A stretch of DNA of 64,000 nucleotides, from contig CM073590.1 in the NCBI GenBank assembly GCA_037074705.1, positions 9,804,001 through 9,868,000 of the forward strand. Direction: 5' to 3'. Shown here in pieces: positions 35,181-47,234 of this stretch. This DNA is from Zhengitettix transpicula. Its lineage: Eukaryota > Arthropoda > Insecta > Orthoptera > Tetrigidae. Every line of letters begins with the position of its first letter. The first letter of the stretch is position 1. The notes under the pieces were generated by a model, which ran no database searches, had not been told where the DNA came from, and saw nothing but the letters and a program-made list of their open reading frames with translations. The translations under genes were made by a program, and so were the position numbers.

Positions 35181-36007
35181 TAAATGATGGAGTACTGAAG
35201 AGGTCTCCCACATTCGCAAAGAACACCAATATTCATCCGAATAATTAAATTAAAATAAATCTCACATGCTTCTTTATCCAGTCCAAGTCTCTAATCCGTC
35301 ATATTAGATTAGGGGGTAAGTCTGCGTACATGAGGCAATACTTGTGATTTTCCGTTAAGGCGACAGGGGTTTTCAGGTAGCCAGCCCCCAAAAAAGGACC
35401 AGAAGATGACGTGGGACAAAAGCCAGACAGCGATATTCTTGGGTGTTGGGTTTCAGCTCAGCTATGCATTTGCGTCAGCTGGGAAGCCTTGCTGCATAAA
35501 AGCGCCTTACAGTTTCCCATCCCAGGTGTATCGCGTCACCAAACGTGGTACCTATTAAATATCCACATAAGTCGTCATATCGACGGTCAGGCGTGGCAAC
35601 GTGCTCATCAGAATACCTCCAATATGTTACGAAATCAATTGGACTTGGAGGTATGAGCAATTTCAACCTCATACAGCAATATTTTCCAAAAGCGATAAAT
35701 CGGCTAGTTTAACTTGCAGTTCCAATTAAATTAATAAATCAGAAATTATCAAAAAACGTAATCTTTCCCGGTGTATGAATTAAATAAAAGATTCTGACGG
35801 CGGCGGAGATGAATTTCGTAGAAACTTTGTAATAAAAAATGATCGAGACCCGGTCTTTTATTAAATCTGAAATAAATGAAATAAGTTAAATCTATATTTT
35901 TCCTCATAAAATTAAAATTTTGTGTTCGTCAATACAGCGCCGCTGAGAACTGATGAAGATTGCTATTTTTACCCTCATCCATTGATGCTGTCATAAATTT
36001 TACCGGG
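35181..36007. other. Intronic DNA, no gene seen
   Basis: 35330-35670 is slightly G+C-richer and gives an 81-codon plus ORF and a 65-codon minus ORF without domains. The rest is AT-rich. Confidence 0.5.
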
Positions 36008-36240
36008 TTTCTCAGAATCATTCAGGCAAATGTTGGGTACGAAGGTTTAGTATAAGACCATGACCGTTTCATTTCCAATTTCCCAGAAAATGTCTCTAAT
36101 TTCTCGTGGAACTGAATGAGTAGTATCGCCACAATGGTCACGCGGTCCAAAAATCTTTAGTGTCAAGTATGATGTCAGACAGGTAGAAAATTTGTATTTA
36201 AACACGAATAAAAATAGAAAATATCAACTGACAATCGCTT
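36008..36240 (+). repeat. SINE/RTE-like tail repeat R2, plus copy
   Basis: Contains GAATCATTCAGGCAAATGTT, TTTAGTATAAGACCATGACC, GTTTCATTTCCAATTTCCCA and TAGTGTCAAGTATGA. The minus-strand copy at 37881-38095 shares all but the first of these at high similarity. The pattern (CAGGCAAATG..., then GACC(A/G)TGACCG..., then TTTCC) recalls the 3' tails of widespread arthropod SINEs and RTE-type LINEs. That assignment is from memory. Confidence 0.7.
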
Positions 36241-36849
36241 TCCATTTGACATCAGCTACTTAAAACGTTATTTTAGTGCGTAGCTTCCACTACCCGATTT
36301 ACTGATCTCTGTAGATATAAACAATATATGTAATAAGAAGGATGTAACATTGTCACTGTGTAATCGGCTGGCAAACAGGCTGCTTCACTCCTAACGAAGA
36401 ATGCTTAAACCTCTCAAAATATGAATGAGGTTTACGTGAATTCATTAACGGTTAATGTAATTTTTATATATTATTATTAATGACAATTCTTAGATCCTTC
36501 AGAATTCCCTCTTTTCAGAAAAAATTCATTATTAATTTCTGTTTTCCCGGTTCAAAAACGTGGGTTCATTTATTAGTTTAACAGTAAACAGATTTCAATA
36601 TAATATCGTGGCGTTATGGCTCTAATACATATTTGACATTTTATTATTATCATTATTTTTTTGTAAAGAAATAAAATTATTATACCGCGTAATTATTATG
36701 TTAATACATACTGTGTACAGCGTACATATTTCCGATTTTAGCGGATGGAAATATAATGCAATATTGTACTTAAATCAATATTTTCTCCCATGCATATAAC
36801 CGGAGGATTCCTCGTGTTGCTAGTAAAGGAGCAAGGATAATTTTAAATA
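36241..36849. other. AT-rich intronic DNA, no gene seen
   Basis: No ORF above 60 codons and no matched repeat. Confidence 0.6.
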
Positions 36850-37440
36850 ACAGTAATACAGACGGCATGTCTAACGAAAGCGCTAAGCATCGCCGATGGA
36901 CGCTATTAGATTATTAGCGAACTGACCCTTGACTGGGAAACAAAGAGGCGATGCACCAGCATCAAGAAAAAACAAGTGCGCGAGGAAAGTTTAAGCCCCT
37001 AAGCCGATTAAGGTCGTATCTCTCGAAGCAGAAGATGAATCTCGCTGATATTCCATAACGACAACCTGTTACGAAATCTGCTTAGCGGGCAACATCCGAG
37101 CACCTGTGTTTCAGTTTACAAGGCAGGCCCGTGTCTTGCATGTAAATTACATCTTACAGACGAGTTTGCATGGACAAAGCTGACTGACATACGATGTTGA
37201 TTGATAACAGGTCCGCTCCTCCGCTCCCAGTTGGTGATCTCACGGGGTACAGGGAGCGCCTTCTTCGAATCCTACGCCCGTTATTTATCACCGCAGTGGC
37301 TTCCTGTATGTTTTTATGCCATCATAAAAATGAAGCAAACTTTGATTCAAAAGAAGCGCCTTACACGAATAAAATTTTAATTATGGAACTCAATCATGTA
37401 GCTCATAAGCCGAATCGCCATTTGATCACTTGACGCGTAC
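36850..37440. promoter_or_regulatory. Candidate enhancer patch
   Basis: Unique sequence between the two R2 copies. Site-like words are GCTATTAGATTATTAGCGAAC, truncated here to ATTAGATTATTAGCG, and CGATTAAGGTCG. A 79-codon plus ORF at its 3' end has no domain. Its presence argues that the two R2 copies inserted independently. Confidence 0.35.
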
Positions 37441-37880
37441 AACATAAGAGAAGCCTTTATTTCATTGGTATTTAATTGATTTTATAATTTATTAGTAGTA
37501 TAAGAATGTTAGCATTAAGTTTTGGAGAGAACTGCTTGGATACGAGTTTCGAATAAAAAATATTTATAAGTATATTTACTTACAATAACTCTCTGCATCG
37601 GTAATTTTTATTTTATGAACGTATATTGGAGACTTAAAGCGAAGATAAGAATTACTTGTGACTGCATATCTAGTCGTGAAATTACTGCTTCGATATACTG
37701 TATATTTAACGGGAATGGTACATTACTCCGATTTGCTATAATGTGGATTATAGTAATTGGAAATTGTATCTGTAGCGGATTACAGAGATGAGACGAATTG
37801 GGTGAGGAGGTTAAATAGAGAAATGTAGAAAAGCGAAGGTAGGATAAAAATATCGTCTTAAGTAGCTAATGGTAAAAGAA
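37441..37880. other. AT-rich intronic DNA, no gene seen
   Basis: Nothing recognised. Confidence 0.6.
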
Positions 37881-38095
37881 AAGTGATTGTCATATCATGT
37901 TTTTTTTTTCTATTCGTACTGGCTACGTCCTATCTGTCTGTCATACTTGACACTATAGATTTTGGGCCGCGTATCCATTGCGGCGATTCTAATAATTATT
38001 TTCGAAGGTTTTCCTTGGTTATTTTATGGGAAATTGGAAATGAAACGATCATGGTCTGATACTAAAGGTTGAAGTATTAGCAGAGTGATTCCAGC
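37881..38095 (-). repeat. SINE/RTE-like tail repeat R2, minus copy
   Basis: Reverse complement of the 36008-36240 repeat. Shared words include TTTAGTATCAGACCATGATC, GTTTCATTTCCAATTTCCCA, ATCGCCGCAATGG and TATAGTGTCAAGTATGACAG. It lies about 1.6 kb from its partner in opposite orientation. Confidence 0.75.
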
Positions 38096-39299
38096 CTTAC
38101 AGACTCCTTGGTTCAGCCTTCAATGAGAGGTTCCACAAAATACTAGACACTGGAACAGCCCGGACTATACTTAGTTGTTAGTAGAATGTTACTTCAATGG
38201 GCTAATCCCAACATTTCCTTCCATGCTCAAAAAGTGTATGATGTCTATACACACACTGTTGATGCTGTGTTAGACGTTACATTATAATGTGAAGTGTTGG
38301 AGTTTTTCTTTCCTCTTCTCTATTTGTTTACTACTTCTCACATTAGTAACTTGGTATATTTTCCTGCTTCTAATTTCTTTCCTTTTTTTTAACAATCCCA
38401 GGTTCAATTTCTCTCAGTAATTCGCACAATTACCATTAAGTTCATATCTTTATACATTATATCTTCGGGTCACGTTGAAGTTCAATAATTCATTTCAGAA
38501 CGCAATAAATATACTTTTCCGGCTTATATAATTGTTCTGGGTATTTGAAACGACAGTGATTATGGTCGGAGAGGGGAAGGCGAGCATACTCCATTAATTA
38601 TATTTGCAATAGCATGCGAATATTGCTAAACCCTGTCAATACAACTTCGAAGCACCTCAGCCGAATGGTGAACCTGTTGCTGAATGCCACCGCCCGGAGT
38701 GCTCGGCTGTCTGCGTTCTCAGATCGTTCAAGAAATTGGACATCCAGACATCTTGTTTTTCGCGTAGATTCCATCAGTCATTGTGGGATAAATGATATGT
38801 TTATCTGACACGCACCACCCAAAACTCTCCTATTGTAACGCAGACACCCGATCCTGATTACAACTTCCGAGAGGAATAGGGAAAGGCCGTGCCTCATGTT
38901 TCGACGAGTTTCGTGTCGTGCATCCACAGACGGCGGCGGGATGACGTTGCGCCACCACCAGCTTTCAGAAGAAGTCAGACAGATGGTTAATTGTCAGAAG
39001 TGCAACCCCCGTAGAAAGAGAAATCTGGCAAGCGGCTTGTGAAAGCGTTTGGGGTTTCGAGACCTGTAGTTTCAACCTAGATCTTTGACAGGCGTTTCTC
39101 CTTGTCTTCCAGATCTGACTTACGAGACGTCTCAATTGCGCATCTTATTTATAGCTTGCAACGTAAAGCAAGTCTACCAAGCATTTGTGGTAACAAGATT
39201 TCTCTACCATGAGTATATATAATTGTCCTGGAACTTTTTATTTACGTTTGCTCATTTGTTCTATTTGTAATTAATCAAATTTGCACGTTTTTTCCGAAA
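38096..39299. other. Intronic DNA, no gene seen
   Basis: 38620-39130 is G+C-richer, with one 64-codon plus ORF; a regulatory role is possible. The rest is AT-rich. Confidence 0.45.
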
Positions 39300-40035
39300 T
39301 ATTGGTATAAGAAAATATATCCCTTCCCACATTGATTTTATGAGATGGTCTGATATAATCAGGTCTGAACTCTGCAGCTGTAGCTGTGATTCCAGCCTCT
39401 ATACCCAGGTACAATTTTATTTCTCTAAACATTATTTCATCCATGATCACTTCCCAAAAATCCTTCAGAAATTTTGGATTTAGCCTTAGACTCTAATAAA
39501 TCTCAATAACTTGGGGCATTCTGGAGGAATCGCAACAAATGTCACAGAACTCTCATAATACGTCAATTCTTCCAATTTAGCAGTAGTCTTTTTTAATGTT
39601 CTTTCAATAAAGAATTACGAATTATAGAGTAGCTTTTTTGTGAACTCTTCAGCATGTGTGTCTGTTTCTAGTTTTCTGTTTGTATAAACACTCCAATGAT
39701 TGCTAATATCTGGGGAAACCTTATCTGTCTTTTGTATACTTAACCCACATCGCTGACTGGAAGACAGTAGTAAATTGACTTTTACTACCATTATAATACA
39801 ATCTTCTTCCTTTGTTCAAATCCGGTGACATTCCTAAATTTTTGAGTTTATTGTTTAACAGGAGAAGAGAAAGGCAGATTCGCCACGTGGCTTAGGATTG
39901 ACGAGGATAGTCTTGTAAGGCACCTTCCTTGACGGCTGAGATATCACCGGCATCAGAGATCGTGTAGAGCTTGCGCCCCCATGCGGCGCTCTCCGCCAGG
40001 TGCAATTTCGACAAGCACCGCCGCACCAACGCCAT
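39300..40035 (-). pseudogene. Possible decayed protein-coding retrocopy with a mitochondrial-type N-terminus
   Basis: ATG at 40035 opens a 47-codon reading MALVRRCLSKLHLAESAAWG, then RKLYTISD and further residues to a stop at 39892. The Arg/Lys-rich, acid-free first dozen residues look like a mitochondrial targeting peptide, and the block is G+C-rich. After a frameshift, VPYKTILVNPKPRGESAF follows. Further down the minus strand other frames carry protein-like stretches: MSPDLNKGRRLYYNGSKSQF, then TYYESSVTFVAIPPECPKLL, then EIKLYLGIEAGITATAAEF. These are separated by stops and shifts. I do not recognise the protein. No intron signals are evident, consistent with a retrocopy, but the downstream pieces may be unrelated. 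Confidence 0.35.
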
Positions 40036-40420
40036 TTAGATAGTAGCAGGTAACACTAGACGCTTCACTTGCCAGTCCTTAACAAATGGGTTAGTATTGA
40101 AATAATTACTGAACATTATTTTTCTTCCACAGCTTTGAAACCGTATATGTTAGCAAAACGAGCATGGCCACGAATAATGCGCCCATTTTATTATACCTTA
40201 AAGAAAGGAAAGTATACAACTTTCCTGACTGAAGGAAACTGTGAAACATGATCTTCATCGGAAAGATCAGTGAATTTCTGTGAAGCTTGTGACGAAATTC
40301 GGCCAGATGATACTTCATACATACTTTGTGAACTAAGGGAATTTGTGTTAAGTGGTTGCGTTTAGTTTTATGATTATATTTTCATTGTTGTATGTTATGA
40401 CAATTGTAAGTTTTACGGTA
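40036..40420. other. Intronic DNA, no gene seen
   Basis: Chance ORFs of 60-70 codons on both strands. No 5' terminal inverted repeat for the adjacent mariner was found. Confidence 0.5.
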
Positions 40421-41291
40421 GAATTCAGACAGCAACGTGTCTGCTGAAAGATTTTGCTTTAAGCGCTTCAGAAACGCACACAAAATTTTTAGCAAAGCAT
40501 TTCGGGATGATGCTTTGAGCAACAAAAAACTAAAGGGTGTTTGAACTTTTTAAATATGACTGAAGATCGGTCGATGATGTTACCCGTTCACAACGGCCGT
40601 CAACTGGCATAAAGATTGAAAATGTCAGTATTGTTTTGAATGATATTCTGTAATATTGAGAGGCTATCTTATGGGATCGTTACCACTTGCCAATATCTCG
40701 AAACCATTTAGAGATATCGAACTGAAATCTCGCCCATCGTGTTCCAAACCATCGTTTTCATTCGAATACGACTAATTTATCCACATTTACGAATGGTTTT
40801 TGCAAAAATTCGCGACATCTTGAAACCCGTTAGAGATAATGGGCAACATTTCAGTTCAATGTGTTCCACGCCATCGATTCTATACTAATTCGACTCATTT
40901 TAACTACTTTCACCATTGTTTTAATTCAAAAATTCGCAATATATCGAAAACTGTTAAAGATATCGACTAGAAATGGTCCAACGTATTGAACACGAGATGG
41001 ACTGCTGCCGCGACTGCGTTCGTCATCAAGGACTTTCTCGCGAAAAACAAAATGAATGCTATTTCTCATCTGCTATATTCACCTGACCTGGCAACATGTG
41101 GCTTTTCCCCATTCATGCCGATGAAAATCAACTTAATTCGGAGAAGATTGAGACATTCAAGCGGAATTACTGGTGGTACGTTTACAAAAAAAAAGAACTT
41201 GGGAAATATGTATACAGATGTGAACTATTTTGAAAGTAATGGAGTAATTTTATTTTACTGATTCCGGGAACTTTTGGGTAGAATCTCGCAT
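40421..41291 (+). mobile_element. Mariner element remnant, both transposase ends plus 3' TIR
   Basis: The 5' half reads FRQQRVC, shifts frame to ALSASETHTKFLAKHFG and continues to SQRPSTGIKIENVSIVL, all typical of the mariner N-terminal DNA-binding region. The 3' half (40986-41261) reads FVIKDFLAKNKMNAISHLLY then SPDLATCGFSPF, matching the mariner YSPDLAPCD catalytic block with the last D changed to G. It ends in NYFESNGVILFY. GATTCCGGGAACTTTTGGGT near 41259 fits a mariner terminal repeat. The middle of the gene is replaced by a tandem repeat. No activity is possible. Confidence 0.82.
40691..40985. repeat. ~122-bp tandem repeat (about 2.4 units) inside the mariner remnant
   Basis: Units start near 40692, 40814 and 40938. 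Each opens with (A/C)ATCTNGAAACC-like words, then a TTAGAGATA or TTAAAGATA word, and later a GTGTTCCA word, an (A/T)TTCGA word and CAAAAATTCG. The spacing of the TNGAAA word is 122 then 124 bp. The third unit stops at the mariner C-terminal coding piece. Confidence 0.8.
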
Positions 41292-41489
41292 TGTGCACAT
41301 GTAGAACAATTAAGAAAAAGCAAGAGTTGCTCATGACAGTCAGGAGATATTCTGATAGATAGCTGTTTTCAATTGCTCTGATTATTCCAAGGAAATTTGG
41401 CTTATGTACGTAAACTTCTTTACAGGTTGGTGTCTGTCATTTGGCTAGTTCGTTGGATAATTTGCTCAATCCACGAATATTATGTTCCT

Positions 41490-41760
41490 GGAGTATATGC
41501 TTGCTGCAGCCCGAGGGACGAGGCTGGCACGTCTGGGCTGTAATTCGAGATCATTGTTACGGATATTAACGCTGGTCGGTAAGAAGCTAAACGTCAGTTA
41601 AGCGCTTTTTGTGGGCCAGGTTCTCGGGAAGCAGGCGAACCCAGATGAACGCCCGGCCCAACTCACTGACGCAAATTGAAACGTTTTTTTCTCCTCCGTC
41701 GCTTCACCTTTCCATACCTTACTCTCTTTTCATCTTGTTCCACACGCTGCATCTGCGTTT
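41490..41760. promoter_or_regulatory. Candidate enhancer patch
   Basis: G+C-richer block with GGGCTGTAATTCGAGATC and GGATATTAACGCTGG. Contains no ORF over 60 codons. Confidence 0.35.
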
Positions 41761-43249
41761 TTATCGGCTAGATGTTCTATAAAGATTAGAAAAGAGATTA
41801 GTAAAGACAGGTCGTTCATCATTGTAAGTATCCAAATAAATTATTAACTTTGATTGACGGGGGCTTTCAATGGCGTACAAAACATTTCTGAGGCCCGTTT
41901 CCATCGGTCTTTGCCACTGAAGGGGGCAATCAATTCCGTCACTTACAATTAATTGATTAACTTTGTGTTGCCAAGAAGCAGTCATCACTTCGTCCCTATT
42001 TTGTTTTGTTCTATTTTGCTCGCTGAGATAGAGGAAGGTTAGAGAGAGTGGGACCAACTTTTCTTACAAAGCGTCAGAGAAAAAAATCACTGGAATGCAC
42101 CATCACCCGAGGAGTGTAATGGAGTGGGATGTGACACTAATGAGATGTTTAACGATTACTGAATATAAACAATTGAAAAATAAAGGCGTTCGACGCGTCG
42201 CGGACGTCACCATCATAAATCATTCCTTTGAAGGATTGATGCGTTCACAAAATGACTGAAATTTGATCGAGGAATATTGATGAGGATATTTGTCCGCCCG
42301 CTAGATGGGACTTTGTAATTACCTTTTACAATCACCTGACTGGCTCTCCAATGGAAATTCAGAGTGAAGTCTTTGAGGGTCGTAACATTTGAAATCGAAT
42401 CTGTCGTTAAATAAGTTATCTTCAAATGTAGACGTGCAAAAGTGACAAGAGGCGCTCATTTCCGGAGTTATCAGATATGTCAGTTCTCGTGGAATATATT
42501 ATTCACGTCTACTGCACGCAGGCCAATTATGTGAGACAGATGTAAAACCAACATGTTCGTGATATGATAATCGCATTATTTCTAATCACATATTTGACTG
42601 ACTGGTAAGATGACAAATACGTATTCACCGACCGAAGACTACAGTAAAAGTAGAGAATATAGTTGGTATTCTTACAAAATACATCCCTCATGGCAATCTT
42701 GTATTGAGTTATCTTTTGCTGTACTGACAAATACTTACGATTGATGGTAATGTAAACGCAAACGTTTCGCCTGGCCAGTTTAATTACACACTTGTTTTTC
42801 ATGTATGGCGAGGTACATAGCCAATCCTTATTTTTTATTACTGATTAAATATATTCGGAGTTTTTCTGACAGAAACAATTTTTGTTCGACAATTCCGAGA
42901 CGTATATCATTTATGCCAACTATTCGATGTATTTCAGTGGAGAAACCCCTCACAGTGAAACTCTTCCCTTCCATTGTTGAAAAAACATTATATTTAAAAA
43001 TAAAATCAATGAAATCAAAATTAATAACGGTCAAGAACAACGTTGTTCACTAAACTCGGATGCGGGTGATTGGAGGGTTTGGAGAAATCTTACTCTAGAT
43101 TATTTTGAAGTATTTTACGCGGTCTGAAACCAGCAAGAATTAAACATTCCATTCTGTATAATCATCTGTCTTCTGTACATCGGCAGGGGTTCTAAGAACA
43201 AGAGCTTCTGTGACCGACAAACAAAATATTAAGGGCAATTAAAAACCGA
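41761..43249. other. Intronic DNA, no gene seen
   Basis: Five ORFs of 70-98 codons, including one strand-overlapping pair at 42805-43053, with no recognisable domains. No matched repeats. Confidence 0.5.
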
Positions 43250-43780
43250 TCTGTAATGCCGAGTCACCACGTTCAACGATGCAAAATAATACAGGTGGCC
43301 TGATGAAGTGCCAGAATGGCAGATGACGCGATAATTAGAATGGATTATTACGATGACGTGGCCAGGATTGGCGATTATATAAACACAATGTGAGAGGGGG
43401 CAAAGAATTTAGGTTTTAATGAGAATAATCGCCGCTTGTATTTAAGCTTTCCTCGCGAATTATTGCCTAGTCAGCGACATGAACAAGATTGTGCGATCGA
43501 AATTTAAAGAGCCCCGAGGTGAAAGCCGTTTGTACTCGTGCACTATTACTCTAATGAGACCACAATTAAGTATTTGATTATAACAATCCTGTGAAAGGTG
43601 GAAGGGGTTCCTCTATTTGTCGGAGTAAGACGCGGTCGGAACTGGGATTATTCCGTCCCAACGGAGACGGGAGAACGGGCTGCATAATGAAGGGAACTAC
43701 ACACGAATGGAACCCGAAGAACAAATTATTCGTTGCCTGTCGTCATACAAAACATTTAAAATAAAACAAGGCGAGGTGAA
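43250..43780. promoter_or_regulatory. Candidate enhancer, TAAT-rich
   Basis: Carries ACGCGATAATTAGAATGG, GGATTATTACGATGACG, GTTTTAATGAGAATAATCGC, CCACAATTAAGTATTTG and CTGGGATTATTCCGTCCC. No ORF above 60 codons. Density of ATTA cores in a G+C-raised block is high. Confidence 0.42.
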
Positions 43781-45099
43781 ACGTGCAATACACAGGGGCA
43801 GTTAATTAGGGAAGATTTATATAGCCTGTAAAAAAAAGTGTAAGCGAGGGACTAGGGATGCATTTAGTATTGATAAAATAATTACTAAGTGAAAAGTAAT
43901 TCGTGACGGGGATATTAAAAAAGTTATTTTCTTGATATCAATATTCCAGCCCCGTTTACGTCAGCCAACTATCATATTTTTCTGAGATTGCAGCCACAAA
44001 CGAGAGTAACAAACTTGTGTGTTTAGTAAAAATAATGATTTTAAAATAAAATTATGTAGAAAAATAATAAAAACATCCTTGACTAGATAATTTAAGACGC
44101 TTCGATTTTTTTCAGGGACTTTTGAAAAGTTCACAATTTACGTTATGAATTACACAATATATCAATCAATAACGTATTGTTACGTATTGTCACTTTAGGA
44201 CGAGTTACCGTTATTGCAGTGTCAGAAGTCGTGTGTGAGTGATATGACGAAACTGTCATCAGTGACTCAGGTATGAGCTCAGCACGTGGGGCCCACTTCC
44301 CCCCAGTCAGGCCACCAGCGGCAGGATTGCTCTTGATGACTTGATGATGTCCGCTGTCATTCAAGTGCCGCAGCTTCAAGGCCTCCTCACGGGAGGCAGG
44401 CCGTGTAAATATTGCGCCTTCACGATGGCGTCACGATCAGTTCCATGTTCAAACATGACTGCAGCAAAGCTAATACATTAGTGTTGGATATATTAGTCCA
44501 ATTCGTCGTTTGGCCCCGCACAGGCTCATCACAACTATTTAACTCTGATGTGAGGAAAATCGCGTTATCTCAGGGTTATTCACTCTCAACATTACGTATT
44601 ATGTTACAAAACTACATCTGCACGAATAAAAATTGGAATAAATATTAAATTGTGTTTCATTATCTTTCTTATAGTAAGAATATGAGGTCATTCTCACACT
44701 GAAATTGTGAATAAAAAACGCGGCTAAATTTAAAAACAATTTTTTTGGCGAAATTGATCTCAGCAGCTGTTACTGTTAGCGTCTTCCACAAGAAAGACAT
44801 CAACTGCGTAGGTTTTATTAAACTAGAGATGAAATAGTTTCATTTTCGTGTCACTGAATCAATACTGAAGATACTTCAAAAACAGCGTGGCTAAACTTGA
44901 ATTATTGAGGAACAATAAATCATAGGGTAATTACCGTAAAAATGCATCGACAGTGTGTATAAATATAATTACTTGCTAAAGTGTTATTCTGCTTTTCTCA
45001 GCACAATGACACAGATAAAATTTCATATTCCCACTTTTCATTATACATATATCAGTGTCGTATACGAACCGAGAACGTAAAAAAAATGGGAAACATGTC
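43781..45099. other. Intronic DNA, no gene seen
   Basis: 44220-44470 is a small G+C-richer patch with two 78-codon ORFs nearby. Otherwise AT-rich. Confidence 0.5.
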
Positions 45100-45640
45100 A
45101 ACACGAGTGCGGGGAACGTGCTCGTTACTGCTTACGTAGCGTCGGGTAGAGGGGAAAAAAATATTCAACAGCTACAAATGTGGAGCTCGTAAACTGAGAG
45201 GAGAAACCCTGTTGACAAAAAAGAGAAAGCAAAATTGTTTTCCCTGTATGAAGAAACACTCACGAGACAGCTAAGACAACGCTCGCTGCGGCTGACTGAT
45301 TGAGGAGCGACTCGTAGCGTAAAGGAAAAATTTATAAGGCAAGTAATACGGTTCGAATCACCTGTTTCTGTTGAATTAGAAAGTAGTAGTCGTCACAAAT
45401 CACGGCACTGCAGCCGTGGTGGAATTAATTGAAACTGCGTCGCGATGTTTATGTGGGACTTTGAACGACTTCTGGGAAAAGAGCGCCGGGAGTTAAGGGG
45501 GAACCTCGAACCCAACATGGGAAGCAGGGCTCTCAGGAACTTTGCGACCGGAATCACAACTACTATCGGACACACAATACAGTGAAGTTGTCATGTAGTC
45601 TTAAGACTAGCTGCAGGCGTTAAGCAGCTCAGTGAAAGAT
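45100..45640. promoter_or_regulatory. Candidate regulatory patch
   Basis: Raised G+C with CGCTGCGGCTGACTGATTGAG and GGAATTAATTGAAACTGCG words (first shortened in practice to its CTGACTGATTG core). Weak evidence. A GGTTCGAATCA string at 45350 resembles a B box but has no A box. Confidence 0.28.
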
Positions 45641-45932
45641 TTATGACTTAAGGAACTACGGCTAAAGTTACCGTTAGCTACATGAAAATCATTTTTTAAA
45701 AATTGCTAATAAAGTAAAGCTAAAACGATATAAATTATTCAGATCGACGAAATGGGTATGAAAGCCAAGGTATCTGTAATGAAAAGAGAAATTACTTTTA
45801 AGATAAAACTAAAACATCGTAACGTTGATGTTAGGAAACGCGTTCCATTCCATACAACGTACGAAGATTCAATGATAGAAACACCTTGGATTTTCCCAGT
45901 TGATAACTGTTAATTCATTTATATACTATCAT

Positions 45933-45962
45933 AGTATATATATATATATATATATATATAAT
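45933..45962. repeat. (TA)n microsatellite
   Basis: About 27-30 bp of TA dinucleotides after ACTATCATAG. Confidence 0.95.
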
Positions 45963-47234
45963 AAAACCAGAAATTTACTTCAGTATACTATCGGGTCTCT
46001 CAGTCTTGATTTATGACTTCTCTCTCCAATAAAACATATTAATGTTAAAATTTAGTTACTTGAATTACAGCCATACTGATTTATACTACTAAAAATTTCA
46101 CAAATAATATAATCTTTGGAAAACTAAACCAACATATTTTACCTAGTATCAATGAAGGAGTGAAAACTGTTAAAAAAAACGAACAAAAACATATACAGGT
46201 TCATTGTTTTCCATGTTGTCAAATTATCGGCTGTAAATGCAATCAGAGCACTTTGGAAATTTAATTTCGTGTAACCGTCTACATCCGGGCTTCAGCCAAA
46301 TTTAAACGGTGTACTTCAAGCTCTATTTACGTATTCTTCTTCCACTATTACAATTTCTTGTTTAACTTTGTGCTCTTAATATCCTATTTATTCTTTAGCA
46401 ACAAGAATCATCAACTTTGAGATCTCAACCTTAATTAACCTTTCTCTGTCATGAGTGTCTACGACTTATAGGAGGCCAATAGACGTTCCAAATTTCTGTT
46501 TTCCAATCATAACGATCATTTTTTTAAATGATAATAAATTTTTCTGACCAATGGGCTGGTATTTTTATGATATTTAAAACATAATATTTAACAGATACAA
46601 CTTTTCAACCCTGATTAAGACCTCTTCAAATGAATTTTTTTCCGACCGCAACGCGTGTACAAACCGGACGTTAGAAATTTGTTAATGCAAATTTTCTTAA
46701 AATAAATTATACTTGAATTGAATTATCGTTGTAAATCTGAATTCATCACAAACAGTGATGGAACGTTTGTCTCTAAAATTTATTTTAAAAAATAATTCAG
46801 ATTATTGTAAATGTTAATATTTAAGATATATCATCCTTGTATCCTTGGTTACTTTTCAATGTGTTGAAATGATATTTTTGTAACATAAATCTTTCTGTTC
46901 CGAAATGATACTTTATCTTTCAGTGGAATATGAGGTCACAAGAAGAATTGTACTGACGAAACGTATCGAATCCAAGAAGAAACAATTATTTTCTGTCCAC
47001 GTATTTTTCTCGTATATTAGTATGAACGACCCAAAAGACAAGGTATGTTTGTATAAAGAGGAAAACTGTATATCTATAATATTAACCAAAAACGTTTATC
47101 GTATTCAAATGTGACGTCATGACTACACAAGTTGGCTACAATTGCAAAGGTCCTGATTTTGCTAGAATAGATCCATCGGATAAAAATTGGCTAAAAGGAA
47201 AGCAGGGTTACGTGTTGGAAGTTAACTGTAGCTT
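45963..47234. other. AT-rich intronic DNA, no gene seen
   Basis: One 69-codon plus ORF (46905-47114) without a domain. Confidence 0.55.

Noticed and set aside
36008..38095. One 2.1-kb transposon with long terminal inverted repeats
   Set aside because: The two arms resemble SINE/RTE tails and the interior looks like unique enhancer-type DNA without a transposase.
45350..45362. tRNA or SINE B box (GGTTCGAATCA)
   Set aside because: No A box at a suitable distance and no foldable arms.
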